The notes beneath the pieces were generated by a model. That model saw nothing but the letters and a program-made list of their open reading frames with translations, was not told the DNA's origin and ran no database searches. DNA of 26,580 nucleotides from Apiotrichum sp. Y4204. Lineage: Eukaryota; Basidiomycota; Tremellomycetes; Trichosporonales; Trichosporonaceae. This document shows positions 1-9,641 of this stretch, one piece after another (within the stretch, counting starts at the first letter, position 1; each line of letters opens with the position of its first letter). The position numbers were made by a program, and so were the translations under genes. The stretch is taken from positions 1 to 26,580 of the forward strand of contig JAMYHL010000156.1 of assembly GCA_025531455.1 (NCBI GenBank), written 5' to 3'.

Positions 1-1
1 T

Positions 2-120
2 CTTGCCGCACTTGAACGTCTCGAAGTTGGTGTTCGTACTCGTGTAGAGGAGATGGTGGCAATGGGGTTCAGTAAGTGTGCTTGGGAGCACGGCTGATGG
101 CAGTCCAGGATCAGATGTAG
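2..120 (+). CDS. 3' end of an unidentified spliced gene (partial at left edge)
   Basis: Read from base 2, the frame gives 23 codons of helical, charged sequence (LAALERLEVGVRTRVEEM and on) and meets a GTAAGT donor at 72. A 32-nt intron (72-103) with a CTGAT branch-like site and a CAG acceptor leads to a short last exon ending in TAG at 118-120, so the C-terminus would be IQDQM. Without splicing the frame stops eight codons later. A later acceptor (AG at 113-114) would give a longer, different tail. The start lies outside the window. The family is not recognised. A donor of exactly the consensus form supports it, but the fragment is too short to be sure. Confidence 0.4.
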
Positions 121-2955
121 CGCAGCTGCAGAGTATATGCAACCTCTTCTACGTATTCTACTGCTCCTCATTGTCGCCTTGCAATGTGGGAAGCTAGTCA
201 GTTTACAGTGCAAAGCGGCCAAGCTGGTCAGTGCGACGCCGTCAGAAGCTGAATGTTGAAACAAAGCTGTGCCCTCCAATACATCTGACGCACAAACTGC
301 TCTGTCCGAGCTGAGACCTCGCATGGACGGCTCTCGGGGTTTGACGACGTCCAGAGACTATCCAGCTGCACTGCGCGGCATGTACCGTGCGCACAACATC
401 GGCAGCCTGGTGCATAGCTAGCTAGCTGCTCTGCCACACGGCAACTTGTGAATAGTACCATAGACTCACGTTTGGGCGACAATGATGAACAGTGTTTGCT
501 CACCTTGGGCAATGTGTACACAGCAGGGCCGTGCTGAATGTGGCTTGCGACTGACCACGCAGGACTGACCCTCGTCTTCTGTCCTCTGAAGTTTGACCCC
601 CGGCCTTCTTTTCAGGAGATGCCTAAGCTAAAGGTTACCGCTCGCGCCACGACGACGCAGGCGTGGCCTCTGGCTTTGTGGTCGTTGACCGGCACTGACA
701 GTGAGAGTGAGACGTTTTCATTGCAGGCCAGCACGATCCTTTAGCTATGACAGAGAAAGGAGGACGTGTTCTTGTGTGAGAAACAACGCAAACCTTTCAG
801 ACAGCAAGCCAACACAAGTAGCAGGAAGCAGGAAGCAAGAAGCAGTCACCAGCCACGTCCCTGATCCCTGCGAGTACGGACCGTCTATCTGGGCAGCTTC
901 TCATTGCAACCGCAGCAGCTAGGGCCCGCTGCACTACCTCTCGCCTCTTCGGTCCAAGACAACAATAAAACCACTGACCAAGTCCAGACATGCCCTCAAA
1001 AGATCCTTGACCGCACCGGGAAGTTTTGTGCACTGGCCCCAATGAAATGGCTGGCCGAAGCCACCAACGCCACCAACGCCACAGTAACGCCACATGCAAG
1101 CAGAGGTCTGACCCTCATCGAGTCCACTGGTCATGCTTGGTGTCAGGCTGCGTGCTGCAGGGCTCGGCCCGTCTTACCTGACAAACGTATGGGGGACTCT
1201 GCTGGCCATCTTGACCTCATGCCTCAACTAGGGACGCTTCGCCATGGGACCTAGGCTTGTGGGCCATAGCCCGGCAGAGCTTCTTTCTTCTGCGGCCCTT
1301 CTCGGCACTATGGATCCAACGGTAATGAGTGAAGAGTGACTGCAGCACAACCCAGATTGAAGAACCTCGATGTCGTTCAAAAGTTACAGGTAGAAGATGT
1401 CCTTGGGTGAGCTCATTCCATCTCCTCGGCCCTCTGTCGTGAACCAACAGCTGTCCATACAGTACTCATCAAAAGTCTTCACGCGGCTGTCCTACCGGCG
1501 CCTCTTAAACCTCTCACGCATGCAAACTGCAGAGCAGGGTGTCATTTAGAGCCCTTTCCCCTCACAAAGGAGCCTCTGAGCAGCTATAATCGAGCGGTAC
1601 ATGCCTGTTGGAAAGCATTCTCACCGCAGAACGATCTCAGTCGCGTAAAGACTTTCGGTGACAACTGTACCGCCAGAACACTGTTTTCATCCTCCCATCG
1701 TTCCATCAAAGACGAGCAGCCTGTGACCTTGGGACAACAGTCAGTGTAGAAGTGACGTTCTAAGTGGGTGAGGTAGAGAAAAGGACTGACAAGTAGCGGA
1801 TCCGTAACGAATCAGAACGGACCTGCGATGAAATGGTACAAGGTCCGTAACCAATTGTTACGGATACGTAATGATCTCTCGACGTGTGCCGACTTCGGTG
1901 TACTCACCTTTCCATTTACCACTGCTCATTCTTTCATTACTGATAAGCCCATCTCAGGCTCATAGCTTGATCCCCCTGGCGCCGCAACTGTCCAGACACT
2001 TCCACACGCTGTTTAACAGTGAGCACGTAAGGCAATAAAAGCCCATTGCCATCCTCACTGGAAACTGCGTTAACGCCGGCGTTTTGCACGGTGGCTAACA
2101 ATGAAGAAGACTGAACCGGACCACAGAGATGTTGAGAGCAGTCCGCTTCTGCCGTCGCTCGTTTGCTCGCTCTCGCCGTCGCTTGCGCCGTCGCTCGCAC
2201 CGTTTACTACCACACTCGTTTGTCTCTCTATGTAAGCTTCATTCTTCGCTTGTCACCCTTTATGCATCTTACATATAACCATCGCTCGACAAAAGATGTA
2301 TTAACACTTTGCTACCAGATACCTACGGATCATCAGGCTTTTGCACCACGAAACTTGCATACCTTCGGCGCGAGACCACCGATGTGGCCAATATGTTACA
2401 TCCCGATAACCACACATCTGCAGCAAACCTCCTGCCCGCGTGCAGCAAACTTACTACCTTTTAAACTGAGAAAGCTAGAGCCGCCAGCTGCAGAGTTTTT
2501 TTGTCGCATGCGGCACGGCCCATGGCTCTGGGTCCACCCCCGGATCTGTGTGTGCCTAATATGCGCGATGTATGTGTTCGAACGCATGCAACACAACTGT
2601 CACGCAATCGACCGCGCACCTCCCGCATCTCATCCACTGCTGTTATTGCGCCACGCCGTGGTGGATGGCAAAGACGAGAGATGTGTTACGGAGATATGCG
2701 AGTGACGCGGAAGGTTGGCTTCCTGACGATACAAGGGAAAGTGGCACCCTCTTGAACCAGAAAAATCACAGTTTTCTCCTCATAACTTTTGTGTGCGCAC
2801 ATGTTCATGCATAAAACTGTCACTGATATAGGTCTAGATAGATTGCTTTGAGATGCCAGAAGAAAAGGTAGGGCATGAGACTGAAGTTTATGAAATCCGG
2901 AGGTGTAAAAATCGGCGTCTACGGTGGCGGCGGCGCGTTTTCCGCATGATATCAA
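121..2955. other. Long intergenic region, no supported gene
   Basis: No convincing gene is visible. Open frames here are under 185 codons, conflict between strands, and lack matching splice signals. Contents seen are a GCTA tandem palindrome near 416-425, two direct copies plus one inverted copy of TCCGTAAC at 1801-1864, and a short cluster of GCCGTCGCT words at about 2150-2200. A 180-codon plus frame (2163-2705) has an odd His/Cys/Met-rich composition and no promoter-like leader, so I do not call it. Confidence 0.5.
1801..1864. repeat. TCCGTAAC direct and inverted copies
   Basis: TCCGTAAC occurs at 1801-1808 and again at 1844-1851. The second copy is followed, after the 5-base spacer CAATT, by its exact reverse complement GTTACGGA (1857-1864), an 8-5-8 perfect inverted repeat. 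A related perfect palindrome built on CCGTAAT lies at 24318-24333. It could be a protein-binding site; nothing in the sequence identifies the binder. Confidence 0.6.
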
Positions 2956-3233
2956 TTAGATATAGGCCGCAAACTGTACATGTGTTTCCGGAACGTGCGA
3001 TGGCTGTAACGGAATCGACGGTTGGCTGGGTTCGTTCATGTCGAGATCATCAAATGTATCAGTCTTTACCTCGCGTCCAGCACAGCGTTTTTGTGGCTGC
3101 CGGTTAGTTCCTAGACATCAACCCAACCTACCTTCTTTGCCTTCTTAGCAGGCTCTTCTGCCGCCTTGGTCGCGGTGTCGTCCAAGAAGGAGGAAGGGAC
3201 AGCTTCAGAGTGCAGTGTGGAGCCGACTCGAGT
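2956..3233 (-). pseudogene. Spliced coding fragment, probably a gene remnant
   Basis: On the minus strand an open frame from 3233 to 3132 contains a Ser/Asp/Lys-rich stretch (SSFLDDTATKAAEEPAKKAKK region). It runs straight into a GTAGGT donor. A 35-nt intron (3131-3097) with a perfect CTAAC branch site and CAG acceptor follows. The second exon (3096-2956) continues in frame for 46 residues (starts PQKRCAGREV, ends HVQFAAYI) and stops at TAA. The frame is open again for 90 codons beyond that stop. There is an in-frame TGA just upstream (3236-3234) and no good ATG, so the 5' part is missing, or an exon was not found. A strong-context ATG at about 3350 opens a short frame, but I could not join it in phase. 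The family is unknown. The intron signals are the main evidence. Confidence 0.38.
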
Positions 3234-4358
3234 TCAGCCCACAGCCGAAAACTGGCATTTCACGCGCACCCCACCCACTTTGTTCTCCCAATGTACAATC
3301 CCGGATTGATTGAACATTTCTTGACGATTGTGGGTCCGTGTTCCACCATGGCAACACGCAAGTGCAGCTTTTGCCCTCAAATGATCGATGCAGTATCTGT
3401 CTGCTCCATGGGAGCTTTGCGGGTTGGGTCGGTTAGGACTTTGCAAATCGGCATGGGCGGTTCGTGTTAAAACTCACTCAGCACTTTCTCTGCTGTTATG
3501 TGTTCTCTGCTGTTACTCAGTTTCACTTCAGCAGCTCAAAACAGATGTTCAGGCAGTACGATCTATGAACTGGTTTAGAGACAGGCGCGAGGGGTCATTG
3601 GCACAGTAAGCAAAGTCTATTTATGACGGCATTCTATGACATTGTTCTAAGATGCAGGTGGACCGGTTCAAGACCGGTATCAATAAGGACTCTGTGAGTG
3701 GAGCGCTGCAACAGCCGTTAACGAGTTGGGATGCCCAGCCTTGGGGATCGGGGTGAGCATCTTTCGGCAGAGAAGTAAGAGCTACTATTCCGCTTGCTCC
3801 ATCTATATTCACACCGTGCTCATGCGCGGGTAAGTTCGGCCTGCTGCCCAAGTCCAAGCAAGTACATCAAAGGCTCACTCTGAAGCCAACGGATAGGCCG
3901 AAATGACCTCATCTGGGGTCCTCGAGACGGTGCAAGCCTCACAGGTGCTCCTAGGAGCATTGCCATTTAAATTAACGCATCAAGCGTCAAGCAAATGTAC
4001 TCAGTGTGCCGGATATCCTGCCCGGGGACGTGGATCCTGACTTCCTCTCTGCTGGCGGCTGTTCTACGTCAGACGTGACGAAGCACCTTTGAAGCGCAGG
4101 GGTCAATGTTGGCATTAGTATCTGTTGACAAGCACAACAATAATACATCGGGTACCAGCTGGTATATCTCCGGACGCGGTGTCGTCATACAAGTCAGGAA
4201 GGTTGTCTATCGTGGTAGTAATCGTATTGTTGCGTCAGGTGGTATTACACACATTGTCGTTGTCGTCAAGCCGCATATCTATCTTGTTGCCACCGCTGTC
4301 TTCATCATGGCCTCCGTACCCAATGCCGAAATTCATGAAGCCGGCCACTCTTGTCACT
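3234..4358. other. Intergenic region downstream of the fusion gene
   Basis: No supported gene. The last part (about 4230-4358) is the 3' flank of the minus-strand fusion gene. It still contains an acidic, Gly-rich open stretch in another frame (minus strand, MNFGIGYGGHDED and on). That could be an alternative 3' coding end if splicing differs from the model. Confidence 0.45.
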
Positions 4359-6775
4359 CTACTCCGATGACCACTCGTCGTCGTCGTCTTCGGAGAGCAA
4401 GGATCTCTCGCTGCCGGACTCCGAGTCCGTCTCGCCAAAGTCGGTTGGCTCTGAATCCTCGGGCACTGCAGGAGCAGAGTTATCGAGTCGACTGCCAGCC
4501 GGCCCAATCTCGACAAGAAACGCGACACCAACGCGTTGCTTCTCAATCCAGGAGCCCTGCTGTCAGTACCACATCACCGCCTCAACCTACATCATATGCC
4601 CCCCCTGTCAAGGAGAAATGGTTAACCATTCCCCAGTGCTTGGGCAATGTTACCCAGTGGCGTTCGCCCTGGACCGCCTCGTCGACTTCGAACATGTCCA
4701 TTGTCCAGCCGGGTGGGCATGCGTCCTTGTCGAACTCGGTGAAGCTGTACGATGTCGCAACATTGCGACGACGGTACGTCTGCGCCGAGCGGAGGATGTG
4801 TCGAGGGGTGCTCTGACCCTTGTACGCGGCGACGATTCGGAATCCCAGCCCCGCAGCAGCCAATGCCGAAGCCCAGACCTGGTCTGTCGGCTTGAGCGTG
4901 CTTGCCGTCGGCGGCGACGTGTACAATTCCTGCATGCCGAAACAGAGGGCGCCCCCGTCGGGAAGAACATTGTCGTTGCCCAAGGTTTCGCGCAGAGCCT
5001 CGGTGATAGGCCCATAGAGGGCGGGATGGGAGAGGAGCGGGGGTTTGTGCCATTGAAAGACGGCGTACTCGAGAAAAACTTGAGCACTCGCCGTCACAGG
5101 CCCGACAAGGACGGTGACGTGTTCATAGAAGAACACCCACTGGAAATCATTGGTGTTCTTCCACGAGACGGTTTGCGTCTCTCCATTGGCGGAGAGTGTG
5201 AAGTCCCCTCCGGTTCCAGACGATGGGAGACGAACGAGGATTCGGCCCAAAGGCTGGTCGTTTCCGTGGGGCACGGAGCAAACACTTTGGTCAGCTGGGA
5301 GAGATTTTGCACACGCTTACTAATCCTGGGGTCCGGAAGGCTCACGGCCCTCGGAGGCGGCGTATATCGTGATGGCGACAGGCACAGCGGTGACTGGGGG
5401 AATGCCGTGGATGTGCTGGATCTCATGAAGGATTCCAGTGCCGAGGACAACGTCTGGCGTAAGGGCAAACATGGTTGGGTCAAGCATGCGCCCCATGCCC
5501 GTCGTGGGCTCCGACGCCTCGTGCAGATAACGAAACGCTGTTTCGTTGATGGGGAGGCTGCACGTTAGTGTGATACAGACGCTCAGCTTACAAGACACGA
5601 TGCGACTTTGTGCGGGAGCGCACAAACAAGACCGGTTCCATTGGGCTAGCAGAGGTACCCTGACTCGAGAACTGCTGTGGCCCAAGGGCAAGCGCGCTCT
5701 CCAGACGAGACAAGGCACGGTTCACGGGCGGGTCGATAACACGTGTGAGTTTAAAGAAGGTGTGCAGAGGACGGCAACGGTAGTCCTCGTCCCAGAAGAG
5801 TTGGGATGCGTTGCACATGTCATCCTCCTTCACAAATTTGAGGCTGGCTGTCTCGACACCGATACACCGCTGCATGCAGCTCGCGATCTTGTCTTGAGCG
5901 GGCCCTTTGTTGGCGGACTCTTCGTGCCGACTGGACCGGATTACGATGGCAAAGTTTGCTGTAGGCCGGGAAAGATATTGGCGGTCCACTGCAGATAGAA
6001 GCACCTCACGAAGCGCAGCTTCGCCAGACTCGTCGAAATGCGGCAGGTAGCCGAACACGACACTGCTGTGAAACTGGAGTGTGACTTGCTTCACATGAGG
6101 GGAGTACTGGGCAGGAACTGTCGGGAACCTGGTGAGGGGAACCTTGGGCAAGTTGATGACGAGTTGCTCAAAGCCGGAGAATGTCGGGACAACCAGAAGG
6201 TGGTCCCGCTGTGCCCAGAGGACAAGTGTCTTGCCGACGAATGGAATCTTGTCGGGGAGGATTGTGGTATCGACACGCACGGTCACGAGGCCGGTAAGGT
6301 ATGGCGCAATTGAAGCGCACAAGATGGACAGCCGAGAACGCTGCTCGGCACCCCTTCGGTCATGGAGAAGGCCGGTAACATCCACCACGCGAACAAGAGC
6401 GAGGATTCGGCGTGCGGCCTCAGGAACTTGCTCTGGGGAGGTGCAATCTTCGAGATCTTCCAGGCCGGGGACACGGGGAGCCGCGTATTTCGTGCGCGTC
6501 TGCGCGTCCTGGTGGGTGTCGGGCTCCCTGGTGAAGCGGATCTTGAAGTCCGGGCTGGTCTCGGAGGTGATCACTAGCTGGTACGCAAGGGTGGCATCAC
6601 AGAGCTCCCGGTACGCCCGTGACACGCCGCGGACAGTATGGAGCAGGTCAAGAGAAAGGAGGGAGACCAACGTGTACGCAATGGGGTAGTGCGTGTCGGG
6701 ATCGAAGGGGAAGGTGGCGGGCATGTGCCCTGCCTCGGTCTCGGGCTCGATCGTCGTCTTCAAAGTGGAGGGCAT
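4359..6775 (-). CDS. F-box-like / degenerate 2OG-Fe(II) dioxygenase-like fusion protein, 770 aa
   Basis: Four exons (6775-5592, 5557-5321, 5284-4591, 4556-4359) with introns of 34, 36 and 34 nt join to 771 codons with no internal stop. Donors are GTAAGC, GTAAGC and GTAGGT; branch sites are CTAAC, CTGAC and CTGAC. The ATG at 6775 (MPSTLK) follows a pyrimidine-rich leader. Residues about 25-390 resemble the F-box-like proteins of Trichosporonales (YPIAYTLVSLLSLDLLHTV, then RGVSRAYRELCD, then a diverged repeat-like body). From residue 395 (exon 2) the sequence follows the fungal 2-oxoglutarate oxygenase superfamily: LVRLPSSGTGGDF (490-502), WVFFYEH (523-529), a VGPVTAS turn, GGALCFGMQELY (584-595), LKPTDQVWASALAAAGLGF (from 604) and a WIEKQRVGVAFLVEIG end (708-723), then an acidic tail. 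The expected HxD and distal His iron ligands appear replaced, so catalysis is doubtful. Splicing is firm; the family calls are from memory of conserved patterns. Confidence 0.8.
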
Positions 6776-6960
6776 CGCGTCTATGATCAGAAGAGCTGCG
6801 AGGGGAGTGGCTTGGAGATAGAAAGAGGAGCAACGAGGGATAAAAGATGGAAGATGGAAGGATGAAGGATGATGAGAAGATGAGAAAGAAAAGCGACGTG
6901 GAAGGAGGATGATCAGTTTGTGTCGTGTGTTTGTGTGGTTCTTCACCCCAGGCCAGACAG
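6776..6960 (-). promoter_or_regulatory. Pyrimidine-rich leader/core promoter of the fusion gene
   Basis: Read on the minus strand, the 150 or so bases before the ATG at 6775 are dominated by C and T (TTTTCTTTCTCATC, CATCCTTCATCC, CTTCCATCTT), typical of basidiomycete 5' leaders around the transcription start. No TATA box stands out. It supports the choice of the 6775 ATG over the longer open frame extending upstream, which only has non-ATG starts. Confidence 0.5.
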
Positions 6961-8083
6961 TTACGTAACAGTCCGGGTGGCGACTGATTTCTTTTCCGTG
7001 CGGTGGCGTCTCGCAATGTCAACACGCGTCGTCCTCGTAATCGGCCACTCGTTTACCTCACTGACAATAGGCTTGTCACCATGCTCAGAAGGTAGGGCTT
7101 GACCATGTCCTTTCACTGTCCTTTTATCGTGCCTGCTCTGTTTGGCCCACCTACGACGCGACGACCATGTACTCGCGGAAGCCACCGGGATTGTGGATGC
7201 CTGGATCTCAAAGACGAACGGCATGCATGCATGGCGAGGCCAAATCGGACGTAAAGGAAAGGGAATCGAGTTGTCGAGTGCAGATCTCAAGTGCACAAGG
7301 CCGCACCTTAAACCCAGGGGAAGCGAATGCCCCAGCTCTCGTTCTCTGCCATCGGGACCAATGACTCAATCGGGGACGTCCAAAACTCTCCGCAGCCCAT
7401 CGCCGGGAACCGTATGCGTGATGCAGCGCAAACCTGATGTCAGTGCTGGCTACCAGAGTCAGAACGCACCTTCCTGAACCTACCAATGTCGACGAGGGTG
7501 CTTGGCCATCGACGTTGTTATTGAATGCGATAGCGGCGTGGCGACGGAGGATGCGCAATGCAGCGGATGGAGCAGCTCACACACGCAAACCCCGAGCAAG
7601 ATAGAAAGTGTCGCAGGATGGAACCGATATGCTTTGACCATGTCTGATGCCTTTTGTAAACTGATGTACAAGGCCCATCGCACACTGTGGCCATTGAAGT
7701 AGACTTGCGAGGCTGTGAAGGTACTTTGCAGATGATGATATACCACAGCCGAGGTATGCACAACGAGGGGCGAGAAACAGTATTCCGGGGTTTGGGTGGG
7801 ATGCTCCATAGCTGCCGTTAAATGCCATTCACCGCACACAGGTACCCACAGCACGCTACCAATCTAGCCAGATGCGACGGGCCGGAGACCGAGGTGTTTA
7901 CGCCCATCTTTGCGCGGTGTGGTCTCGCCGACCTCCTGTGCGCGAGGCCACTCGGGATGTGGAACCACGTCTCCCGTGAGATGCGAGTATGTACTTCCCG
8001 CGAGAAAGGCAAAGTGTGAAACCGGGGACTGCGATATTGTCGGGAGGCCATTGTGAAAGTCGTCCCATAAAAAGTGATCGCGT
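6961..8083. other. Intergenic region, no supported gene
   Basis: Several frames of 60-125 codons are open on both strands, but none has a clear leader, splice signals in phase, or a recognisable domain. A GCATGCATGCATG run lies at about 7221-7233. The best plus-strand candidate starts around 7142 (codes LAEATGIVDAWISKTNG), but nothing corroborates it. Confidence 0.4.
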
Positions 8084-9127
8084 TTACTTCCTCTTCCACT
8101 TCTCCGCCCTCATCCTCGCTCGGAGGCCGGACGGTTCGCCGATGCTTCTCGCCCGCGCTACGAACGGCTCGGTGTCGTATTCGTTCTGAGTTGCAATCCA
8201 TCGCCTTGCAGCCCCAATACTGCCGCGCGGCGTGTGCCCAGCACCTGCATAGCACAGCGCCTGAAGAAGGTGTGTCAATGCCGTCGAAAGCTTTGCGCTA
8301 ACGCGTTCCCCAAGTGAGCCAGTGGCTGTTGAGAAGAAGTTATCTTCCCTGTCAGTTGACCGTTGCTTGCCAGCGAGGGAAATGATCTTGCGGGAGGAGG
8401 CTGCCGTTCTTCTTCGTCCCGGCTCGGCCTTGTCACGATCCCGCTCTGCCGGTGAGGCCAAGATGGTTGTCGGCAGCGGCTGAGTCGGTTCCCATTCGTG
8501 TTCAACCGCTACGATGGACAGCTCGTGGACGGCGTCCAACGCGGCAATGTGCTCGGGCGTGAATACCGAATCAAGCTTGAACTCGTGCGGAGGCCCAAAG
8601 AGCTTGCCATGGATTCCATTCGCGCCGACGTTTACGACATCCACAAGAGCAGTGTGCAGAGTGCCATCGTAATGTCGATACTTGACCGCCTGTTGGCTAA
8701 CCAGGCACAGACTGGCAGTGCCGAGCGTCTGCATCGCCGCGGTGTCTGCGAGTGCAGACATCAGCCGGACATAGGTCGCAAGGTAGCGCGCCTCGATTGC
8801 GTTCTCGTTCAGAACGGAATGTGCGCGCCAGCGGCTTCCAGTTCCTTCACTGCTCACATAATCTCAGTGTGTGTGGATATCGCCAATGGTCTCTTCTCCG
8901 AGGACTTCGACAAGCTGCGTTGGGGCGAGGTCCGGGCGGTCGAGGGTCGGACGCAAGCGGACGAATGCGTGTAGCGGATCGGGTATGGCATCCTGCTCGC
9001 CTGTTGCATTCTGTTCCTTTGTCGCATTCTCTTTGCTTGTCGCACCCTGCTCGCTCGTCGCATTCTGTTCGTATGTCACATCCTTCTCGTCTAGCGCGGA
9101 GAGTGCTCGACACAATGCCCTGGGCAT
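8084..9127 (-). pseudogene. Interrupted reading frame with N-terminal hexapeptide repeats, unknown family
   Basis: A minus-strand frame runs from ATG 9127 (MPRALCRALSALDEKD) to TAA at 8086-8084, 348 codons, broken only by one in-frame TGA at 8866-8864. The first part has five TxEQxA-like hexapeptides and then PDPLHAFVRLRPTLDRPDLA. The second part continues as a well-behaved protein (LNENAIEARYLATYVRLMSA, then KLFGPPHEFKLDSVFTPEH) and ends in a basic Arg/Lys tail (RARMRAEKWKRK). No GT-AG intron I tried removes the TGA in frame. It may be a nonsense-mutated gene, two separate proteins (the downstream one starting at ATG 8761), or a missed intron or sequencing error. An ATG at 9257 in another frame gives an alternative first exon. 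No family recognised. Confidence 0.5.
8987..9076 (-). repeat. Five tandem 18-bp units inside the interrupted frame
   Basis: Five consecutive 18-bp units (9076-9059, 9058-9041, 9040-9023, 9022-9005, 9004-8987) share the minus-strand pattern ACRNNNGARSAGRRTGCN. They encode TYEQNA, TSEQGA, TSKENA, TKEQNA and TGEQDA. The unit length is a multiple of three, so copy changes keep the frame. All three minus frames stay open through the array, which makes frame choice here uncertain. Confidence 0.8.
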
Positions 9128-9257
9128 CCTAGGCCGGCGAGTGTGACCGGCCTGTCGCGTCGTACGCCAAGTCTGGAGCTGTCGAGATCTAGTGTGCCCA
9201 AGTGGTCTCCCCACCGTCCGTTGTGGCGTCTTTTGCTACTGAAAGGGGAGTTGGCAT

Positions 9258-9325
9258 GATGAGAGGTGAGAGTTGAGAGGTGAGAGGTGAGATGTGATGA
9301 GAGAGATGTCGAGATGTCGAGATGC
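9258..9325 (-). repeat. Imperfect CTCACCTCT / GAGAGGTGA repeats
   Basis: The plus strand reads as repeated GAGAGGTGA, GAGAGTTGA and GAGATGTGA units, followed by three overlapping GAGATGTC/GAGATGCC units. On the minus strand this is a C/T tract, the usual character of leaders in this window, upstream of the interrupted frame at 9127. Confidence 0.6.
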
Positions 9326-9522
9326 CAGATGTTTGGGTTTTGGCACCTCGTGGGCATGATCCGCACGATCCGCACGGCCCGACGCGGTCCGGCTGCCCCG
9401 CATGTGCATCCCACGCGAGATTTCGTAATCACACGCGGTCTTTACCATGACCATACCCAGGCAAAACGACCTCCACTGCCACACTCCGACTCGGATTCTC
9501 CCATTCCCCAAGACGACTGACG

Positions 9523-9608
9523 ACAACAACAACAACAACAACAACAAACAACAACAACAACTACTGTATCATCATCATCATCATCATCATCTCTCTCTCT
9601 CTCTCTCT
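9523..9608 (+). repeat. Compound microsatellite (ACA)n-(ATC)n-(CT)n
   Basis: An ACA/AAC run (9523-9560, slightly interrupted) is followed by eight ATC units (9567-9590) and nine CT units (9591-9608). It ends 33 bases before the ATG at 9642, so it probably lies in the 5' leader of that gene. Length variation here would alter the leader without touching the protein. Confidence 0.85.
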
Positions 9609-9641
9609 TTTCCATCCATCAACATCCTTTCTTATCCAGCG

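Larger units (their letters stand above)
9128..9641. promoter_or_regulatory. Divergent promoter region rich in simple repeats
   Basis: This 0.5 kb separates the minus-strand interrupted frame from the plus-strand gene at 9642. It holds GAGAGGTGA-type repeats (about 9258-9325, pyrimidine-rich on the minus strand) and a compound AAC/ATC/CT microsatellite (9523-9608) just before the plus-strand ATG. Both repeat tracts lie where leaders of the two genes would be expected, so this is likely a shared bidirectional promoter. Confidence 0.45.

Noticed and set aside
2..70. RLEVGVRTRVEEMVAMGF resembles a helix of tRNA dimethylallyltransferases
   Set aside because: In that family a long domain follows this helix, whereas here the frame ends almost at once. 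The pattern is too short to trust.
5447..5461. HEIQH (residues 439-443 of the fusion protein) resembles the HExxH zinc-protease motif
   Set aside because: It lies in the 2OG-like domain, where family members have a similar helix (I-L-x-E-I-R-x-L). There is no third ligand, Met-turn or protease fold around it, so it is probably coincidental.
4351..5568. 405-codon plus-strand frame
   Set aside because: It is antisense to exons 2-4 of the fusion gene, has no leader or splice signals, and exists because biased codons leave the opposite strand open.
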